This document shows, in pieces, positions 24,824 to 31,717 of a DNA stretch of 31,717 bases. The DNA is from JBBIQS01 sp037442205 (GTDB taxonomy: Bacteria; Myxococcota; Myxococcia; Myxococcales; UBA5297): positions 1-31,717 of the forward strand of contig JBBIQS010000090.1 in the NCBI GenBank assembly GCA_037442205.1, given 5' to 3'. A model generated the notes under the pieces. It ran no database searches and was not told the DNA's origin. It saw only the letters and a list, made by a program, of their open reading frames with translations. How positions within the stretch are numbered: position 1 is the first letter of the stretch; the number at the start of each line of letters is the position of its first letter. The translations under genes were made by a program, and so were the position numbers.

Positions 24824-27640
24824 ATGAAGGCATGGACTGCGGTGACGGCAGCGCTCTTGGCTCTCGCGGCGTGTGATCCGGTGGCGAACGACCCGGGGCA
24901 GGTGCCCGCGAACGCCGACAACGGCAGCGCGCCAACCTGCGGCAACGGGATCCTCGATCCTGGAGAGCGGTGCGACCCCGGGATCGCCAGCGGCCCTGGT
25001 GCTTGCCCGGGAAGCTGCGTCGACGGGATCGCCTGCACCGACGACACGCTGCTGGGCTCCGCCGCCACCTGCGATGCCGTCTGTCCTCACGCGGCGATCA
25101 AGGTCTGCAAGGGCGGCGACGGCTGCTGTCCGACGGGGTGTACCGCCAACAACGACTCCGACTGCAAGGGGCCGAAGTGCGGCAACGGCATCGTCGAGGC
25201 CCCGGAGACCTGCGACGGCAACTGCCCCACCGCCGCCAGCTGCGACGACCACAACGCCTGCACCATCGACACACTGATCGGCAGCGCGGCGAAGTGCAAC
25301 GCGAGCTGCGTCCATCAGTCGATCACCCAGTGCAAGGGAGGGGACGGCTGCTGCGCGCCCGGCTGCAACGCGTCCAACGACTCGGACTGCTCGGCCACCT
25401 GCGGCAACGGCTCCGTCGAGCCGCCGGAGACCTGCGACGGCAACTGTCCCACCGCCGCCAGCTGCGACGATCACAACGCCTGCACCACCGACACCCTGAT
25501 CGGCAGCGCCGCCACCTGCAACGCCGCCTGTACCCATACCGCGATCACCCAATGCCTCGGCGGGGACGGATGCTGTCCGGCCGGGTGCAACGCGATCGAC
25601 GACTCGGACTGCGCGCCCAGGTGCGGCAACAACGTGGTCGAAGCTGGGGAACTCTGCGACGGCAACTGCCCCACCGCCGCCAGCTGCAGCGACAACAACG
25701 CCTGCACCGCCGATTCGCTGACCGGCAGCGCGGCGACCTGCGACGCGGCCTGCACCCATCAGGCGATTACCCTGTGCACCGGTGGCGATGGGTGCTGTCC
25801 GGCCGGGTGCAACGCGAAGAACGACTCGGACTGCTCGCCGAAGTGCGGCAACGGCATCGTCGAGCCCCCGGAGACCTGCGACGGCAACTGCCCCACCGCC
25901 GCCAGCTGCAACGACTTCAATGTCTGCACCACCGACACCTTCACCGGCAGCGCCGCGACCTGCGACGCGGCCTGTACCCACGCGCCGATCACCCGGTGCG
26001 TCGGCGGCGACGGATGCTGCCCGCCCGGATGCACCGAGCAGACCGACTCGGACTGCGTCATCGGCGGCTTGAGATTCACCGCTGTCGCGCTGACCCGGAG
26101 CTTCGGCGCTGCCTGCGGCATTCGGACCGACGGCTCACTGCTCTGCTGGGGCCAGCCGGGCCTCGACGTGGGCCCAGCCGGCGCGTTCACGCAGATCTCC
26201 GCGTCGGGAGCGCACTACTGCGGCGTCAAGACGGACCAGACGGTGGCGTGCTGGGGAGCGAACGCTCAAGGCCAGTCCAATGCCCCGGCCGGAACCTTCG
26301 CCGAGGTCGCTGCCGGCACCCAATTCTCCTGCGGCTTGTCCACCTCGGGCACGGTGCAGTGCTGGGGAACCGGGGCGTCCACTCCGCCCGCGGGCAAGTT
26401 CGCTCACCTCGCCGCCCTCAATTTCGCCTGCGGCATCCGCCCCGACGGCACTCTGGCCTGCTGGGGAAGCGAAAAGGGCTTCAACGTCGCCGTTGACTAC
26501 CCGGTGCCGGCGGGCAGCTTCACCCAGCTCTCGCAGGGCGTGGTCGGCAGCTCAGTGACCACTTGTGGCGTTCGAACCGACGGCAGCATGCTCTGCTGGA
26601 GCTATAGCCAGGCGGCGATCTTCCCGGAAACCCCGCTGACGGGAACCTTCTCCGAGGTGGCGATGGGCTCGGACGTCGGCTGTGCTCTGCGAACCGACGG
26701 CACCATCGCCTGCTGGAGCAAGAGCACGTTCACGCCCGCCCCGGCGCCGCCTCCCGGGAAGTTCCGCCATTTCTCGCTGGGCACCTTCCGCGAGCTGTGC
26801 GGCGTCCGCGACGATGGGCTTGTGCTCTGCACGCAACCGATGCCGTATTCGCCGCAGCTGGGGCCGGTCAAACAGGTCTCCGCGGGGATGAACCACGACT
26901 GCGCCGTCCGCGCCGATGGAACGGTCGCCTGCATCGGCAGCAACTCCGGCGGGATGTCCACCCCGCCGGCCGGGACCTTCCTGCAGGTGGCCACCGGCAC
27001 CGACCACACCTGTGGAGTCCGCGCCGACGGCACGCTCGCCTGCTGGGGAAACAACGCGGCTGGGCAGGCAACTCCGCCGTCGGGAAGCTTCACCGCGGTT
27101 TCCGCCGGGGCCGGCTTCAGCTGCGCGCTGCGGAGTGACTCGACGGTGGCCTGTTGGGGCAACGGCGCCGACGGGCGCACCTCTCCGCCTGCTGATCCGT
27201 TCGACCGGCTGACCTCGGCGGCGGGCTACACCTGCGGGAAGGAAACCTGGGGAGGCGTGGTGCAGTGCTGGGGAAACAGCCCGGCGGGCCGGTACCCGAA
27301 GCTCGGGAACATCCTCGACTTCTCGGCGGGTCCCGATCGGCTCTGCGCGATCGAGAGCGGCTTTGGCAGCCCGTGGGTCACCTGCCTGGGAGCCGCGTCC
27401 CCTGTTCCTCCTCAGCCCTGGTCCAACTCCTACTACACCAAGGTCGCCGCGGGCCGCCGGCACGTCTGCGCATTGACCAACCAAGGCTTCTTCATCTGCT
27501 GGGGAGACCCCAGCGACGAGATCCAATACTGGGGAGCGACCTACACGCAGGTTTCCGCCGGCGACGACCACACCTGCACCGTCCAAACCAACGGGGTTGC
27601 CGTCTGCTGGGGGCCTCGGGTCTACGGCTTCGGCCCGTAG
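24824..27640 (+). CDS. Large lipoprotein with five Cys-rich repeats and fourteen RCC1-like repeats
   Basis: The product has 938 residues. It has an excellent ribosome-binding site (AGGAG, 6-base spacing) and a signal peptide ending LLALAAC (lipidated Cys17). Residues ~39-412 are five Myxococcus-type disulfide repeats of about 74 residues; each begins CGNG.VE..E.CDGNCPTAASC and ends GGDGCCP.GC....DSDC. Residues ~415-938 contain fourteen RCC1-like repeats of 33-43 residues, with the pattern F..V.AG..H.CGVR.DGT.ACWG.N..GQ..PPAG. Fourteen is exactly two seven-bladed propellers. Nearly every blade has a Cys pair. It should be an extracellular, heavily disulfide-bonded stalk with propellers at the tip. 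It follows the anti-sigma gene after 56 bp and may belong to the same regulon. Repeat 7 is degenerate (LCTQ in place of ACWG). Confidence 0.87.
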   Translation: MKAWTAVTAALLALAACDPVANDPGQVPANADNGSAPTCGNGILDPGERCDPGIASGPGACPGSCVDGIACTDDTLLGSAATCDAVCPHAAIKVCKGGDGCCPTGCTANNDSDCKGPKCGNGIVEAPETCDGNCPTAASCDDHNACTIDTLIGSAAKCNASCVHQSITQCKGGDGCCAPGCNASNDSDCSATCGNGSVEPPETCDGNCPTAASCDDHNACTTDTLIGSAATCNAACTHTAITQCLGGDGCCPAGCNAIDDSDCAPRCGNNVVEAGELCDGNCPTAASCSDNNACTADSLTGSAATCDAACTHQAITLCTGGDGCCPAGCNAKNDSDCSPKCGNGIVEPPETCDGNCPTAASCNDFNVCTTDTFTGSAATCDAACTHAPITRCVGGDGCCPPGCTEQTDSDCVIGGLRFTAVALTRSFGAACGIRTDGSLLCWGQPGLDVGPAGAFTQISASGAHYCGVKTDQTVACWGANAQGQSNAPAGTFAEVAAGTQFSCGLSTSGTVQCWGTGASTPPAGKFAHLAALNFACGIRPDGTLACWGSEKGFNVAVDYPVPAGSFTQLSQGVVGSSVTTCGVRTDGSMLCWSYSQAAIFPETPLTGTFSEVAMGSDVGCALRTDGTIACWSKSTFTPAPAPPPGKFRHFSLGTFRELCGVRDDGLVLCTQPMPYSPQLGPVKQVSAGMNHDCAVRADGTVACIGSNSGGMSTPPAGTFLQVATGTDHTCGVRADGTLACWGNNAAGQATPPSGSFTAVSAGAGFSCALRSDSTVACWGNGADGRTSPPADPFDRLTSAAGYTCGKETWGGVVQCWGNSPAGRYPKLGNILDFSAGPDRLCAIESGFGSPWVTCLGAASPVPPQPWSNSYYTKVAAGRRHVCALTNQGFFICWGDPSDEIQYWGATYTQVSAGDDHTCTVQTNGVAVCWGPRVYGFGP
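24938..26060 (+). repeat. Five tandem Cys-rich coding repeats, 222-bp period
   Basis: The CGNG codons recur at 24938, 25178, 25400, 25622 and 25844. The last four units have an exact 222-bp spacing (74 codons); the first is 240 bp. Units 2-5 share long near-identical stretches such as CTGCGACGGCAACTG, which favours unit gain and loss by recombination or slippage. Confidence 0.9.
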
Positions 27641-27847
27641 CGTCGGCCCCCTGGCCAGACCGAGCGAACTTCGGCGAGGCGGCGCGGGCTCCTCGGCTTT
27701 CGGGAGAACCCAGCAGGCCCGTGACGTCCCCAATCGACGGCCCGGTCCGTCCAATGGCGGGATGGAGGTGCTGCCGCATGGCCGACCGAGCCGGTGGCGG
27801 TTGACGAAGCGCAGCCCCTCGGTCCTCACGACAAGCGCCGAAGACCA

Positions 27848-27883
27848 GGTCGGGCGGCCGTAAGGCCGCCGAGCGGGCCGACC
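27848..27883 (+). other. Hairpin with GTAA tetraloop between two genes
   Basis: GGCGGCC (27853-27859), loop GTAA, then GGCCGCC (27864-27870) form a perfect 7-bp stem closed by a GNRA-type tetraloop. An outer GGTCGG/CCGACC pair (27848-27853 and 27878-27883) could extend it with a bulge. It lies 53 bases before the next start. It may end the RCC1 lipoprotein transcript or structure the next leader. Nothing else is seen in 27641-27935. Confidence 0.4.
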
Positions 27884-27935
27884 CATGTCGAAAAGGTCCG
27901 CCCAAGGGATTTCCTGCCCGGGAGAGCGTCGGACG

Positions 27936-29072
27936 ATGATGGAAACCAGTGCCAAACCGCGCGCGGTGCTCTTCAACCTGGACGAGGTGCCCGTGGCGCG
28001 GGCGCTGCGCGAGGCGATTCCCCTCGCCGACGCCTACCGAGAGTGCGCGCACTACATCTTCCCCAGCTGCTTTCGAGCGCGCGCTGAGGCGCTGCACGCG
28101 ATCTGCGAGCCGCCGCTGACGGCGAACGACGCCGAGAGCGCCCACGGAGTCGATCGGGCGGTGTTCGAGGTCTGCGGCCGGCAGCTGCTGGGAGGGAAGG
28201 GGCCGTTCGTGGTCGGCTTTCACGCCGGGGCGACGATGGAGGTTGCCGACCGGGCGCTGACCGCGGGCGGTTTCGAGATCGTGCGCTGCGGCGAATTCCT
28301 GCGAGGGGCCCTGCTCGGGACCGAGAGTGCCGAGAAGGCGCTGGCGCGGGCCGAGAAGGTCTTCGACAGGTATGTCCCATGCTCGGAGGCGAGGGATGCA
28401 ATCGCCGCATTCCTGCGGGGAGAGCACGAAGACCCGCCAGCGGCGGCACTTCGGTTCGCCCCTGGCGCCGCGAGCGTTCCCGCGGTCCAGCTCTGCGCGC
28501 TGGCGCTGGGGCCGGAGGTCGAGCGCTGGCACCCCGAGGTCTCGCGACGTCTGCTCGAGCTGTGGATCGCGGTCCGCGGCCCCTGCGAGCTGCTCGAGCT
28601 GGCCGAGGGCCCGGCCGAGCTGGGCCTGAACCGCTCTCTGCTGCTGTCCCGGGCGCTCGAGGCGCGCGGGGTGAACGGGGCGATCGCCTTCCTCAGCGGT
28701 TGTCCCACGTGGACCTCCCGGCCGTTCGCCTCGGCCGCGGCATTGCCGCGCGCACATTCGCTGCTCGAGGCCGCGGTCGAGCTCGATCGGGTGGCCGGGG
28801 AGGACCGGCGGAAGCTGGCGCGCAAGGTGGCCTGGAGGCTCTTCGCCGTCGGGCCGAACCTGGCGCGCGCGCCGGCGCTCCGGGAGCATGGGCGCGCCAT
28901 GCTCACCGGCGGCGGAGCAAAGGACCCGGATGCCGGGGAGGGCGTCGCGGAGGTGCTGCAGGCCCTGCGATCGGAATTCGCCAGTGTTTCCGCGCCCGAA
29001 TCGGTCCTGCGCCCCTTTCATTTCCCCGAGCGCCCGGAGCTTTTCCTTCCGTTGGCATCCGTGCTCAGATGA
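27936..29072 (+). CDS. Unrecognised cytoplasmic protein
   Basis: The product has 378 residues, with no signal peptide or membrane segment. I do not recognise a family. The N-terminal part contains RECAHYIFPSCFRARAEALH, with two Cys that might bind a ligand or metal, then FEVCGRQLLGGKGPFVVGFH. The middle has a Leu-rich helical stretch (SRRLLELWIAVRGPCELLEL) and the C-terminus is helical with a Pro/Phe-rich tail (LRPFHFPERPELFLP). Codon use and GC skew look like the neighbours, which supports a real gene. Two adjacent ATG codons (27936, 27939) follow a GGAGAG at modest distance. It stands between two exported Cys-rich lipoprotein genes but is itself not exported. Confidence 0.65.
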   Translation: MMETSAKPRAVLFNLDEVPVARALREAIPLADAYRECAHYIFPSCFRARAEALHAICEPPLTANDAESAHGVDRAVFEVCGRQLLGGKGPFVVGFHAGATMEVADRALTAGGFEIVRCGEFLRGALLGTESAEKALARAEKVFDRYVPCSEARDAIAAFLRGEHEDPPAAALRFAPGAASVPAVQLCALALGPEVERWHPEVSRRLLELWIAVRGPCELLELAEGPAELGLNRSLLLSRALEARGVNGAIAFLSGCPTWTSRPFASAAALPRAHSLLEAAVELDRVAGEDRRKLARKVAWRLFAVGPNLARAPALREHGRAMLTGGGAKDPDAGEGVAEVLQALRSEFASVSAPESVLRPFHFPERPELFLPLASVLR

Positions 29073-29187
29073 AAGCCAACGGCGGTGTGACGGAAATCGC
29101 AGTTGGCCGCAATACCCAGGTGGCAAGGTGCCCCAGCAGGGTCCTGAAAGCCGGCATCGATCACCGCAACAGCCAGGAGAAGAAACC

Positions 29188-29814
29188 GTGAGAACCCTCA
29201 TCTTGTCCGCCGCCTTCCTCGCCGCCGCCTGCGGCGCCCCCACCGACAAGGTCTGCACCCCCGGCGGAACCCAGGCCTGCCAGTGCGCAGGCGGAAAGCA
29301 GGGCGCCCAGACCTGCAACCTCGACGGGAAGAGCTGGGGGCAGTGCTCCTGCGACGGGAGCAACACGACGACCGGCTGCACCAATGGCCAGAGCCAGACT
29401 TGCTCCTGCACTGACGGCTCGAGCGGGACCCAGACCTGCGCCAACAGCGCCTGGGGCGCCTGCGCCTGCGCGACGACGGCGCCTGCGGTCGGAAAGTTCT
29501 GCAACAGCGTGCTCAACAACGGGGCTCAGACCACCATGACCTTGACGGTCGGCTCCGGAGCCGCCGCGGTGCAGATGGATGCGCCCACCGGCTTCTGCAG
29601 CACCATCACCGGCAATACCTGCGCCCAGATCCAGACCGGAAGTCAGGTCCCGCTGAGCCTCAAGTACAACGGCAACGTCATCGTCCAGGCCTCGATGAAC
29701 GTCCTCAACGGCAACGAATACGTCTTCTACTCCGCGGTCGATGCCGGCTCGGTGACGCTGAAGGGCGGAGCCCTGGCGCAGCCGTACATCTGCTCGACTT
29801 GGACGCCGTTCTAG
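29188..29814 (+). CDS. Small Cys-rich lipoprotein
   Basis: The product has 208 residues. It starts with GTG (AGGAGA upstream, ~8-base spacing). The signal peptide ends FLAAAC (lipidated Cys15). Two or three Cys-rich motifs of the kind CTPGGTQACQCAGGKQGAQT and QSQTCSCTDGSSGTQTC lie at about 24-92; this pattern is common in myxobacterial surface lipoproteins. The C-terminal ~110 residues form a compact domain with four further Cys (FCNSVLNNG, GFCSTITGNTC, YICSTWTPF) and beta-rich character. No characterised family is recognised. A hairpin terminator follows, so the gene seems to end its transcription unit. Confidence 0.78.
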   Translation: MRTLILSAAFLAAACGAPTDKVCTPGGTQACQCAGGKQGAQTCNLDGKSWGQCSCDGSNTTTGCTNGQSQTCSCTDGSSGTQTCANSAWGACACATTAPAVGKFCNSVLNNGAQTTMTLTVGSGAAAVQMDAPTGFCSTITGNTCAQIQTGSQVPLSLKYNGNVIVQASMNVLNGNEYVFYSAVDAGSVTLKGGALAQPYICSTWTPF

Positions 29815-29845
29815 GCGGAACCAGGTCAGGCGGCGATTCGTGGGC

Positions 29846-29871
29846 TGCCCGCGCCTCGAGGGGCGCGGGCA
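29846..29871 (+). terminator. Hairpin terminator after the small lipoprotein gene
   Basis: TGCCCGCGCC (29846-29855) and GGCGCGGGCA (29862-29871) form a perfect 10-bp stem with a 6-base loop, 31 bases after the stop codon. No T-tract follows. Confidence 0.55.
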
Positions 29872-30251
29872 AATGGCGAGTCGGGCGTTCTTCCCGCGTA
29901 CCGGAAACCGGCTATCGCCACCGCTCGGGCGGGATCCACGCCCAGATGCGCCGGGGGACGGGCCGATTCGGCGCTCCCGCCGCGCTCCGAGTCTCGGGAG
30001 CGAGGAGAAGAGAGGTCCGAGGGGAATTCGACCCGGCAGCTCGAGCTCGATCGCGAAAGGAAACGCGACCGAACGCCGGTCCGCGAGCATCCGCGGCCTC
30101 CAGACCTTCGTCTGAGCGACTGGAGCGAGGCTGCTCCGCGCGGCGAAGTCCTTTCTGGGGCCGGAACCTCGTCGCCGGCGTATGGTTGAGCGCTTCGCGC
30201 GGCCCGGTGCGCCGCTGCACGAGCGCTCCGGCGCGGAAAGGCAGTGCCGAC
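29872..30251. other. Intergenic stretch upstream of pdxA
   Basis: This 380-bp interval has no convincing reading frame, RNA gene or repeat on either strand. It presumably carries the pdxA promoter, but no clear -35/-10 pair was found. Confidence 0.5.
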
Positions 30252-31247
30252 ATGGCCCGCAAGACGCCCTCCAAACCCCGCATCGCCATCTCGCTGGGCG
30301 ATCCCTCGGGCATCGGACCGGAGGTGACCGCCGCCGCGCTGGCCGATCCCTCGGTCCGCCGCGCCCTGACCCCGATCGTCTTCGGTGATTCGACGTTGTT
30401 CGCCCGCGCCTGTCGGCTGATCGGGGTCGCCGACAAGCTCGAGCGCATTTCCTCCGCCGACGAGGCCGAGGGGGCGAGCCTGGTGGAGGTCAGCGCGCTC
30501 GCCGCCAGGGACTGCCGCCCGGGAAAGCCGACCGCCGAGGGCGGCCGCGCCCAGCTCGCCTACCTGGAGCGGGCCGTCTCGGCGCTCGAAAGCGGGCAGG
30601 CCGATGGACTGTGTACCGCGCCGCTGTCCAAGTCGCAGGTCGCCCGCGCCGGAATCGAGTTCTCCGGCCACACCGAGTTCCTGGCCGAGCGCTTCGGCGC
30701 CCGGGTGCTGATGATGTTGGCCGGGCCGGTGCTGCGCGTGGCGCTGCACACGACCCACCTGGCGCTCTCCCAGGTCCCCGCGGCGCTGTCGACGAAGGGG
30801 ATCGTCGAGGATCTGGTGATGATGGACCGCGAGCTCAGGCGCGGCTACGGGATCCGGCGGCCGCGCATCGCGGTGTGCGGGCTCAACCCCCACGCCGGCG
30901 AGGGCGGGCTGTTCGGCGACGAGGAGCGGCGCGTCATTTCCCCGGCGATCGAGCGCGCGAAGGCCAAGGGAATCCTCGCCAGCGGTCCCTATCCCGCCGA
31001 CGGCGTGATCCCCAGGGCCGCGCGCGGCGAATTCGACGCGGTCCTGACCATGTTCCACGACCAGGGGCTGCCGGCGCTCAAGCTGCTGCACTTCGACGAC
31101 GCGGTGAACGTGACCCTGGGGCTCCCCAAGCCCCGCACCAGCCCGGATCACGGGGTGGCCTACGACATCGCGGGTCGGGGACGGGCGCGTCCCGGCAGCA
31201 TGAGGGCTGCGCTGATGCTCGCGGCGCGGCTCGCTGGCGGGCGATAG
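30252..31247 (+). CDS. pdxA: 4-hydroxythreonine-4-phosphate dehydrogenase
   Basis: The product has 331 residues, the usual PdxA length. It oxidises 4-phosphohydroxy-L-threonine with NAD(P)+ in the DXP-dependent pathway to pyridoxal 5'-phosphate, in the cytoplasm. Diagnostic motifs appear in order: ISLGDPSGIGPEV near the N-terminus; CTAPLSKSQVARAG; SGHTEFLAERFGARVLMM with the first metal-binding His; LHTTHLALSQVP; CGLNPHAGEGGLFGDEE; TMFHDQGLPALKLL with another metal-binding His; and GLPKPRTSPDHGVAYDIAGR. The C-terminal helix has MRAALMLAARL. The ATG at 30252 is the first that gives a normal N-terminus. No other vitamin B6 gene is adjacent, so it seems to be a lone unit. Confidence 0.96.
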   Translation: MARKTPSKPRIAISLGDPSGIGPEVTAAALADPSVRRALTPIVFGDSTLFARACRLIGVADKLERISSADEAEGASLVEVSALAARDCRPGKPTAEGGRAQLAYLERAVSALESGQADGLCTAPLSKSQVARAGIEFSGHTEFLAERFGARVLMMLAGPVLRVALHTTHLALSQVPAALSTKGIVEDLVMMDRELRRGYGIRRPRIAVCGLNPHAGEGGLFGDEERRVISPAIERAKAKGILASGPYPADGVIPRAARGEFDAVLTMFHDQGLPALKLLHFDDAVNVTLGLPKPRTSPDHGVAYDIAGRGRARPGSMRAALMLAARLAGGR

Positions 31248-31300
31248 CGGCGGTTCTCGGGCGTGGATGCGGGTCTCGACGAGATATCGTTGGGCAACCG

Positions 31301-31330
31301 CGCCTGGGAGCGCCGGCGTCCCGCCGGCCG
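31301..31330. repeat. REP-like palindromic repeat downstream of pdxA
   Basis: The sequence CGCCTGGGAGCGCCGGCGTC followed by CCGCCGGCCG contains GCCGGC-GTCCC-GCCGGC (31312-31328). Its reverse translation gives the AGGTPALPG peptide motif that recurs in spurious frames of many genomes, which suggests a dispersed intergenic repeat (recollection, not searched). It may also act as the pdxA terminator; the rest of 31248-31419 shows nothing clear. Confidence 0.45.
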
Positions 31331-31419
31331 CGTCGTTGATGTCGGCGGTCACCTGACCCGCGCACGGTTTGCCGACCGACCTGCGGCGACGAGCCGGCGG
31401 AGTCACTGCCGGGCTGCGA

Positions 31420-31717
31420 GATTCCCTGAGGGGAACCGACCCTAGCGCGTGCGTCGGCGATTGGTTTTGCGGGATGTACCGGCTGGGGGGAAGGGGTCCC
31501 GGGGCGATGCCGTTGTAGGGAAGGGCCCTCAGGGTGTGTCGGCGATTCGATTGGCGCGATGTACCGCCAGGGGAAGCGGTCTCGGAAGCGATCCCCAGCG
31601 AGGAACCGGCCCTGGCGGGTGTGTCGGCGATTGGTTTTGCGGGATGTACCGGCCGGGGAAGCGGTCTCGGAGGTGATCCCCAGCGAGGAACCGGCCCTGG
31701 TGGGTGTGCCGGCGATT
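31420..31717. repeat. 85-bp non-coding tandem repeat, running off the right edge
   Basis: The marker GTCGGCGATT recurs at 31453, 31538, 31623 and (as GCCGGCGATT) 31708, an exact 85-bp period. A partial unit precedes at about 31420. Further shared blocks are GATGTACCG, GGGGAAGCGGTCTCGGA, GATCCCCAGCGAGGAACCGG and CCCTGG. Substitutions are spread over the whole unit, so there is no constant-repeat/variable-spacer structure as in CRISPR. Since 85 is not a multiple of 3, the array is not a coding repeat. Each late unit can pair GGCCGG (31651-31656) with CCGGCC (31691-31696), with GGGGA/TCCCC inside. The full copy number is unknown. Confidence 0.9.

Noticed and set aside
28888..29187. N-terminal extension of the small lipoprotein upstream of 29188
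   Set aside because: It overlaps the end of the preceding gene and would bury the clear lipoprotein signal peptide.
31420..31717. CRISPR array
   Set aside because: The period is regular, but the whole 85-bp unit is conserved, with no short constant repeat separated by unrelated spacers, and no cas genes are present.

Overview
The window is a high-GC (roughly 70 %) chromosomal segment that looks like a myxobacterium or close relative (Myxococcota, formerly Deltaproteobacteria). This is an inference from gene content: a Hanks-type Ser/Thr kinase next to an NtrC-type sigma-54 activator, many Cys-rich surface lipoproteins with 'Myxococcus disulfide' repeats and VWGSS..DVWAVG repeats, an ECF sigma/anti-sigma pair, and an internally fused acyl-CoA dehydratase activase. 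No rRNA, tRNA, CRISPR array, transposase or integrase was found.

Left part (1-10161, all minus strand): a CBM9-like lipoprotein cut by the window edge; a 1490-residue double-ATPase activase of the BadF/BcrA/HgdC type, ending in a strong hairpin terminator; an NtrC-family regulator; a Ser/Thr kinase with PilZ-like and degenerate J-like C-terminal domains, lying 45 bp upstream of the regulator; and a TPR protein fused to a DUF1444-like domain. Kinase and regulator look like one signalling operon.

Middle left (10324-13434, plus strand): three consecutive SurA/parvulin-type peptidyl-prolyl isomerases. One appears membrane-anchored, one is a lipoprotein whose start overlaps the previous stop, and one has a cleavable signal peptide. 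They form an outer-membrane or periplasmic folding module. An orphan VapB-like antitoxin remnant follows on the other strand.

Centre (13773-23119, minus strand): surface proteins made from repeats. In transcription order these are a periplasmic protein, a seven-repeat VWGSS lipoprotein, an intergenic region rich in hairpins and a REP-like element, a seven-repeat FG-GAP lipoprotein, a seven-repeat RCC1-like lipoprotein, and a gene without a start codon that carries an FG-GAP remnant, three Ig-like domains and two thrombospondin type-1 repeats.

Right part (23524-31247, plus strand): divergent from the surface block lie an ECF sigma factor and a probable anti-sigma factor with a 4-bp overlap, then a 938-residue lipoprotein with five Cys-rich repeats and 14 RCC1-like repeats. 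After these come an unrecognised protein, a small Cys-rich lipoprotein and pdxA. Downstream of pdxA are a palindromic repeat and an 85-bp non-coding tandem repeat that runs off the right edge.

Most interesting idea (inference): the ECF sigma/anti-sigma pair sits between two divergent sets of secreted propeller lipoproteins. The repeat counts are 7, 7, 7 and 14, drawn from three sequence families. This suggests an exported, modular propeller-display system under envelope-signal control.
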